Of a DNA stretch of 9,795 nucleotides, positions 5,984-9,795 are shown one piece after another (position 1 is the first letter of the stretch; the number at the start of each line of letters is the position of its first letter). The stretch spans positions 1-9,795 of the forward strand of contig CADBPB010000151.1 in the NCBI GenBank assembly GCA_902796525.1. Reading direction: 5' to 3'. This DNA comes from an uncultured Erysipelotrichaceae bacterium. Its GTDB lineage: Bacteria > Bacillota_I > Bacilli_A > Erysipelotrichales > Erysipelotrichaceae. Below the pieces are notes generated by a model, which saw only the letters and a program-made list of their open reading frames with translations, ran no database searches and was not told where the DNA came from. Position numbers and translations under genes: made by a program.

Positions 5984-8597
5984 AGTTACCTTCATAGGCT
6001 TTTAAGAGGATTTCCTTCATATCTTCGACCAGCGGAACTCTCGGGTTGGCTGGCGAGCACTGATCTTCGTAGGCGGCGACCGCGATCTCATCAAGATGTT
6101 CCTGGAGTTCTTCTTTTGTGATACCCATCGCTTTCAGGTTCGGATCCAGTCCGCATTCCTTGCACAGATCAAGTACGGCCTGCGCCAGAGAATCGACGCC
6201 CTGCTGCGGGGTATCCGCTTTCAATCCCAGCAGTTTGGCGATTTCCTGATACTTTTCATCGGCACAGTAATGATTATACTTAGGCCAGACAGAAAGCTTG
6301 CTGGGGACCTGGCCGTTGTAACGGATCACATGCGGAAGCATGACTGCACAGGTATAGCCGTGAACGGTATGGAACTGGGCGCCGATCTTATGTGCCAGAG
6401 AATGGGTCATGCCCAGGAAGGCATTCGCAAAAGCCATGCCGGCGATGGTGGCTGCGTTGTGCATCTTTTCCCTGGCTTCCAGATCGTTTCTGCCATCTTT
6501 CACAGCTCTTGGAAGATACTGGAAGACCAGCTGTATTGCTTTGAGACACAGGCCGTCGGTATAATCATTCGCCATGACGGAGACATAGGCTTCGATTGCG
6601 TGCGTCAGCACATCCAGACCGGTCATTGCCGTGGCTTTGGCAGGAAGATTGGTCGTGAATTCCGGATCGATGATCGCGATCGTCGGCGTCAGTGAGTAAT
6701 CCGTCAGAGGATATTTCTTATTGTTTGCTTTGTCGGAGATGACTGCAAACGGCGTGACTTCCGAGCCGGTTCCCGAAGTGGTAGGGATGCAGATGAGTCT
6801 GGACTTGCGTCCCAGTTCTGGATATTTGAAAGCACGCTTGCGGATATCCATGAATTTCTGTTTCAGGTCGTCGAAATTCACCTCGGGATGTTCATAGAAG
6901 AGCCACATGCCCTTGGCGGCATCCATGACGGAACCTCCGCCCAGCGCGATGATCGCATCCGGCTTAAAGATATCCATCATTCTCGCACCTTTGGTGACCG
7001 TCGTGATATCCGGATCCGGTTCGACGTCGCAGAAGAGCTGTATCTGCACCTTGTTTCTTCGCAGATTCAGCTGTTCCGTGATCCTGGAAAGATAGCCAAG
7101 TTCGACCATGGAAGTATCCGTGACGAGGAACACTTTATTCAGGTCTTTGCAGGATTGCAGATATTGAATGGAATTTCTTTCGAAATAGATCTTCTGGGGG
7201 ACTTTGAACCACTGCACCGTATTTCTCCTTTTGCCGACTTTTTTGATATTTAACAGATTGACTGCCGAAACGTTTCCTCCGATCGAGTTATGGCCATAGG
7301 AACCGCAGCCCAAGGTCAAGGACGGAAGGAACGAGTTGTATACGTTGCCGATGCCGCCGAAGGTCGATGGCGAGTTCCAGATGATGCGCATTGCCAGGAT
7401 ACGGTCTCCATAGGCATCTGCCAGTTCCTGGGACTTGCAATGAATCGCGGCGCTGTGTCCCAGACCATTGAATCGGACGATCTGATCGGCCAGATCAAAG
7501 CCCTCTTTTTCATCTTTCGCTTTATAGAATGCCAGTACAGGAGAGAGTTTTTCTCTCGACAGGGGTTCTTTTTCACCGGCCTGCTTGCATTTGACGCCAA
7601 GGATCACGGTATCTTCAGGAATCGAAATGCCGGCTTGTTCGGCAATCCATTGCGCTGATTTACCGGCAATGGTCGGATTCAGCAATGCCTTTTCGACGCC
7701 TTCCTCGTTCTCGCAGAAACCGAACATGAATTTCGACAGTTTTTTCTTTTCTTCGTTATTCAGGAAATGGACTTTGAATGTCTTGAACATCCTGATCGCT
7801 TCATCATAGATTTCCTCATCAATGATGACGGACTGCTCGCTGGCACAGATCATGCCATTATCAAAGGATTTGGATAATACGATGTCATTGACTGCCTGCG
7901 TGATATCGCAGGATTTGTGCATATAAGCAGGAACGTTTCCGGCTCCGACGCCCATAGCCGGCTTACCGCAGCTGTACGCCGCTTTGACCATCGCGTTGCC
8001 GCCGGTCGCCAGGATGGTAGCAACACCCGGATGATTCATCAGAGCGGTAGTCGCATCCATCGAAGGATGTTCGATCCACTGGATGCAGTTCTTCGGCGCT
8101 CCGGCCGCTTCCGCAGCCTCTTTCATGACGATCGCCGCCTGTTTGGAAGAATTCTGCGCTCCCGGATGGAAAGCGAAAATGATCGGATTCCTGGTCTTCA
8201 GACAGATCAATGATTTGAAGATGACGGTCGAAGTCGGATTGGTGACAGGAGTGATCCCGCAGATCACGCCGACCGGTTCGGCGATTTCCGTGATGCCGGT
8301 GACCGGATCTTCAGAAATGATCCCGACGGTCTTCAGATGACGCATATTGTTTACGACATATTCGCAGGCAAACAGGTTCTTGGTCGCTTTGTCTTCGAAA
8401 ACGCCCCGTCCGGTTTCGTCAATGGCCGCCTTTGCCAGGATGCCGTGATTGTCCAGTCCGGCAACCGAACACTTCGCTACGATGTAATCGATCTTTTCCT
8501 GATCGAAATCACCGAACTCCTCCAATGCCTTGGAAGCTTTGGAAACGAGCTCATCGATTTCCGCCAGGACCTTGTCATGCATGTTCTTTTCTTTCAT
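5982..8597 (-). CDS. adhE: Bifunctional acetaldehyde-CoA/alcohol dehydrogenase (AdhE)
   Basis: AdhE reduces acetyl-CoA to acetaldehyde and then to ethanol, using two NADH, and regenerates NAD+ in fermentation. Family members assemble into helical spirosomes. The 871 residues carry both domains at normal length. The N-terminal CoA-acylating aldehyde dehydrogenase (about 1-450) has the catalytic Cys251 in GMICASEQ. The C-terminal iron alcohol dehydrogenase (about 460-871) has the NAD-binding GGGSVMDAAK (553-562) and iron ligands Asp662, His666, His732 and His746, with the conserved His736. All key residues are present, so both activities are expected. The start at 8597 is chosen because GAGGA (complement of 8605-8609) lies seven bases upstream; the next Met, codon 6, has no good site. 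The gene stands alone, convergent with upp and divergent from metG, and its promoter holds a probable Rex operator. Confidence 0.97.
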   Translation of the reverse strand: MKEKNMHDKVLAEIDELVSKASKALEEFGDFDQEKIDYIVAKCSVAGLDNHGILAKAAIDETGRGVFEDKATKNLFACEYVVNNMRHLKTVGIISEDPVTGITEIAEPVGVICGITPVTNPTSTVIFKSLICLKTRNPIIFAFHPGAQNSSKQAAIVMKEAAEAAGAPKNCIQWIEHPSMDATTALMNHPGVATILATGGNAMVKAAYSCGKPAMGVGAGNVPAYMHKSCDITQAVNDIVLSKSFDNGMICASEQSVIIDEEIYDEAIRMFKTFKVHFLNNEEKKKLSKFMFGFCENEEGVEKALLNPTIAGKSAQWIAEQAGISIPEDTVILGVKCKQAGEKEPLSREKLSPVLAFYKAKDEKEGFDLADQIVRFNGLGHSAAIHCKSQELADAYGDRILAMRIIWNSPSTFGGIGNVYNSFLPSLTLGCGSYGHNSIGGNVSAVNLLNIKKVGKRRNTVQWFKVPQKIYFERNSIQYLQSCKDLNKVFLVTDTSMVELGYLSRITEQLNLRRNKVQIQLFCDVEPDPDITTVTKGARMMDIFKPDAIIALGGGSVMDAAKGMWLFYEHPEVNFDDLKQKFMDIRKRAFKYPELGRKSRLICIPTTSGTGSEVTPFAVISDKANNKKYPLTDYSLTPTIAIIDPEFTTNLPAKATAMTGLDVLTHAIEAYVSVMANDYTDGLCLKAIQLVFQYLPRAVKDGRNDLEAREKMHNAATIAGMAFANAFLGMTHSLAHKIGAQFHTVHGYTCAVMLPHVIRYNGQVPSKLSVWPKYNHYCADEKYQEIAKLLGLKADTPQQGVDSLAQAVLDLCKECGLDPNLKAMGITKEELQEHLDEIAVAAYEDQCSPANPRVPLVEDMKEILLKAYEGN

Positions 8598-8621
8598 AAC
8601 TGTATCCTCACATATGTAGAT

Positions 8622-8650
8622 ATTATATAGTGAAATATTTCACAAGTAAA
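8622..8650 (-). promoter_or_regulatory. adhE promoter
   Basis: Read on the - strand, TTTACT (complement of 8645-8650) and a perfect TATAAT (complement of 8622-8627) are separated by exactly 17 bases. The start point would be near 8615, giving a leader of about 18 bases that contains the ribosome site. The -35 box matches four of six consensus bases. Confidence 0.8.
8628..8645 (-). promoter_or_regulatory. Probable Rex operator in the adhE promoter
   Basis: The - strand reads TTGTGAAATATTTCACTA. This matches the Gram-positive Rex consensus TTGTGAA-N4-TTCACAA at all but one half-site base; its core is a perfect 14-base palindrome, GTGAAATATTTCAC. It fills the space between the -35 and -10 boxes, so a bound protein would block RNA polymerase. 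Rex senses the NADH/NAD+ ratio and leaves DNA when NADH is high, and adhE is a classic Rex target. No rex gene lies in the window, so the regulator's identity is inferred from motif and target. Confidence 0.82.
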
Positions 8651-8657
8651 GAAGTTT

Positions 8658-8670
8658 CTTATCCGATAAG
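8658..8670. repeat. Short inverted repeat upstream of the adhE -35 box
   Basis: CTTATC, one base, GATAAG forms a perfect 6+1+6 inverted repeat (8658-8670). It begins eight bases upstream of the adhE -35 box, a usual place for an activator or second repressor site. It is also about 40 bases upstream of the metG -35 box on the other strand. I cannot assign it to a regulator family. Confidence 0.45.
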
Positions 8671-8710
8671 TAAAATATCTATCGTTTCTGAATACAGATA
8701 TCTAAACCGA

Positions 8711-8740
8711 TTGTGATAAAAAGAAAAGATATGTTAGAAT
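8711..8740 (+). promoter_or_regulatory. metG promoter
   Basis: TTGTGA (8711-8716) and TAGAAT (8735-8740) are 18 bases apart. The -10 box is preceded by TGT (8732-8734), making it an extended -10 element. The start point would be near 8747, just before the T-box leader. The promoter is divergent from that of adhE, with about 60 bases between the two -35 boxes. Confidence 0.7.
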
Positions 8741-8746
8741 AATACT

Positions 8747-8946
8747 GTTTCCGATGATGAGAGATAGAATGGCCGCAATCATTCTAAGAGAGCTGATGGA
8801 TGCTGCGAATCAGCAATGGGACCGGTCATAGATGGATCTTGAATCTTCCTGTCGATAGGTAGGCAGGAACGTGTGCTCGCGTTAAGAGAGATAAGTGAAA
8901 AATGAAGGTGGTACCGCGCTTTGGCGCCCTTTGGATCACCTTTTTT
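8747..8946 (+). promoter_or_regulatory. T-box leader, probably sensing tRNA-Met
   Basis: The hallmark T-box sequence TGAAGGTGGTACCGCG is at 8903-8918. A Stem I can be drawn: GAGAT (8761-8765) with ATCTT (8836-8840), ATGGCC (8769-8774) with GGTCAT (8824-8829), and GCTGAT (8792-8797) with ATCAGC (8809-8814), capped by the conserved-type loop GGATGCTGCGA. The internal loop on the 3' side (8830-8835, AGATGG) contains ATG at 8832-8834, the expected methionine specifier. TTCCTG (8846-8851) and CAGGAA (8864-8869) form a further hairpin. In the antiterminator, AAGG (8905-8908) pairs with CCTT (8928-8931) and GCGC (8916-8919) with GCGC (8924-8927). The seven-base bulge TGGTACC carries TGGT, which fits an ACCA tRNA end. 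Uncharged tRNA-Met should favour read-through into metG. The T-box call is firm; the exact specifier register is inferred. Confidence 0.93.
8905..8946 (+). terminator. Conditional terminator of the metG T-box leader
   Basis: AAGGTG (8905-8910) pairs with CACCTT (8937-8942). The stem extends by a G-T pair, a T-A pair and, past a bulged A, CC (8914-8915) with GG (8933-8934). A run of T (8941-8946) follows. The left arm is the T-box itself, so this stem and the antiterminator exclude each other. Confidence 0.88.
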
Positions 8947-8962
8947 ATTTTAGGAGGATAAC

Positions 8963-9795
8963 ATGGAAAACAAAGGCAAATATTACATCACGACGGCGAT
9001 CGCCTATGCCAGCGGAAAACCGCACATCGGCAATACCTATGAGATCATCATGGCCGACAGCATCGCAAGGTACAAAAAGATGCTGGGCTACGATGTCTAT
9101 TTTCAGACCGGCACCGACGAGCATGGCCAGAAGATCGAAGAAAAAGCGAATGCCGCAGGCGTGACCCCGAAAGAGTTTGTTGATGCTCAGGCGGCAGAAA
9201 TCAAGAGGATCTTTGATCTGATGAATACTTCCTATGACCGTTTCATCCGTACGACAGATGAAGATCATGAAAGACAGGTCAAGAAGATCTTCAAGAAACT
9301 CTATGACCAGGGCGATATCTATAAGAGCGAATACGAAGGCTGGTACTGTACGCCTTGCGAATCGTTCTGGACGGATTCCCAGCTGGTCGATGGCAAATGT
9401 CCGGATTGCGGAAGGGAAGTGCACAAGGAGAAAGAGGAATCGTATTTCTTCAAACTGAGCAAATACCAGAAACAGCTGGAAAAGTATATCGAAGAGCATG
9501 AGGAATTCATCCAGCCGGAATCAAGGAAGAACGAGATGGTCAACAACTTCCTGAAGCCGGGTCTGCAGGATCTCTGCGTGAGCCGCACGAGCGTGAAGTG
9601 GGGCATTCCGGTGGATTTCGACGAGAAGCACACCGTGTACGTCTGGATCGACGCGCTGAGCAACTACATCACCGCCCTGGGCTACGGTACGGACCATGAC
9701 GAACTGTACCGCAAGTTCTGGCCTGCCGACGTCCACCTGGTCGGCAAGGAGATCGTGCGCTTCCACACCATCTACTGGCCCATCATGCTGCACGC
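8963..9795 (+). CDS. metG: Methionyl-tRNA synthetase, 3' end missing
   Basis: MetG charges tRNA-Met in the cytoplasm for both initiation and elongation. The frame opens at ATG 8963, five bases after AGGAGG (8952-8957), and runs off the window after 277 codons. It starts MENKGKYYITTAIAYASG and has the class I HIGH-type motif HIGN (21-24), a TGTDEHGQKI block (49-58), a zinc knuckle of Cys129, Cys132, Cys146 and Cys149, and the conserved VYVWIDALSNY (225-235). The KMSKS loop, anticodon-binding domain and any C-terminal tRNA-binding domain lie beyond the edge. Expression is set by the T-box leader just upstream. From about codon 193 (near 9539) G/C-ending codons rise to about nine in ten, and GC goes from about 42-43% to about 60%, while the protein sequence continues as normal MetRS. 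Either a recombination junction or an assembly join could explain this. Confidence 0.96.
   Translation, partial: MENKGKYYITTAIAYASGKPHIGNTYEIIMADSIARYKKMLGYDVYFQTGTDEHGQKIEEKANAAGVTPKEFVDAQAAEIKRIFDLMNTSYDRFIRTTDEDHERQVKKIFKKLYDQGDIYKSEYEGWYCTPCESFWTDSQLVDGKCPDCGREVHKEKEESYFFKLSKYQKQLEKYIEEHEEFIQPESRKNEMVNNFLKPGLQDLCVSRTSVKWGIPVDFDEKHTVYVWIDALSNYITALGYGTDHDELYRKFWPADVHLVGKEIVRFHTIYWPIMLH

Noticed and set aside
6096..6695. A 199-codon + strand open frame opposite adhE, with others at 6888-7253 and 7290-7658
   Set aside because: adhE is intact with all catalytic residues on the other strand; these frames have no ribosome sites or motifs.
8675..8705. Repeated ATATCTA words between adhE and metG, and a possible catabolite (cre) site nearby
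   Set aside because: The repeats are short in AT-rich DNA, and no stretch fits the cre consensus well enough to call.
1..9795. Mobile element, phage, CRISPR array, tRNA or rRNA gene
   Set aside because: No transposase or integrase frames, no spaced repeats, no attachment-site duplication and no RNA gene signatures were seen; the genes are housekeeping.

Overview
This looks like ordinary chromosome from a low-to-mid GC Gram-positive bacterium (Bacillota). The signs are HPr kinase/phosphorylase, a tRNA-sensing T-box leader, strong AGGAGG-type ribosome sites, compact intrinsic terminators, and the gene order uvrA-hprK-lgt-ppaX known from this phylum. Base composition is roughly balanced by eye and TGA is used as a stop. 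An Erysipelotrichia-like or related lineage is a guess from overall character, not shown by the sequence. There are no mobile elements, CRISPR arrays, tRNA or rRNA genes.

Region 1 (1-5246, + strand) is a tightly packed operon whose start lies outside the window. uvrA (excision repair, its first codons missing) overlaps hprK, and hprK overlaps a long gene that joins Lgt (lipoprotein diacylglyceryl transferase) to a PpaX/Gph-like HAD phosphatase in one reading frame. A strong intrinsic terminator closes it. In Bacillus subtilis lgt and ppaX are separate genes beside hprK. PpaX removes the pyrophosphate that HprK makes when it dephosphorylates P-Ser-HPr, so the fusion probably tethers that activity to the membrane.

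Region 2 (5247-5983) holds upp (uracil salvage) with its own promoter. It ends in a terminator that works in both directions and is shared with the convergent adhE gene.

Region 3 (5982-8650, - strand) is adhE, the two-domain aldehyde/alcohol dehydrogenase of fermentative ethanol formation. Its promoter carries a near-perfect Rex operator filling the spacer between the -35 and -10 boxes, which indicates NADH/NAD+ control. Just upstream lies a second, unassigned inverted repeat.

Region 4 (8711-9795, + strand) is the divergent metG gene (methionyl-tRNA synthetase, 3' end missing) behind a T-box leader whose specifier codon reads ATG. About two thirds of the way through the visible metG sequence, composition and codon choice shift sharply towards G/C and stay so to the window edge.

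No wholly new system is evident. The points most worth following up are the Lgt-HAD fusion, the break inside metG, and the regulatory DNA between adhE and metG.
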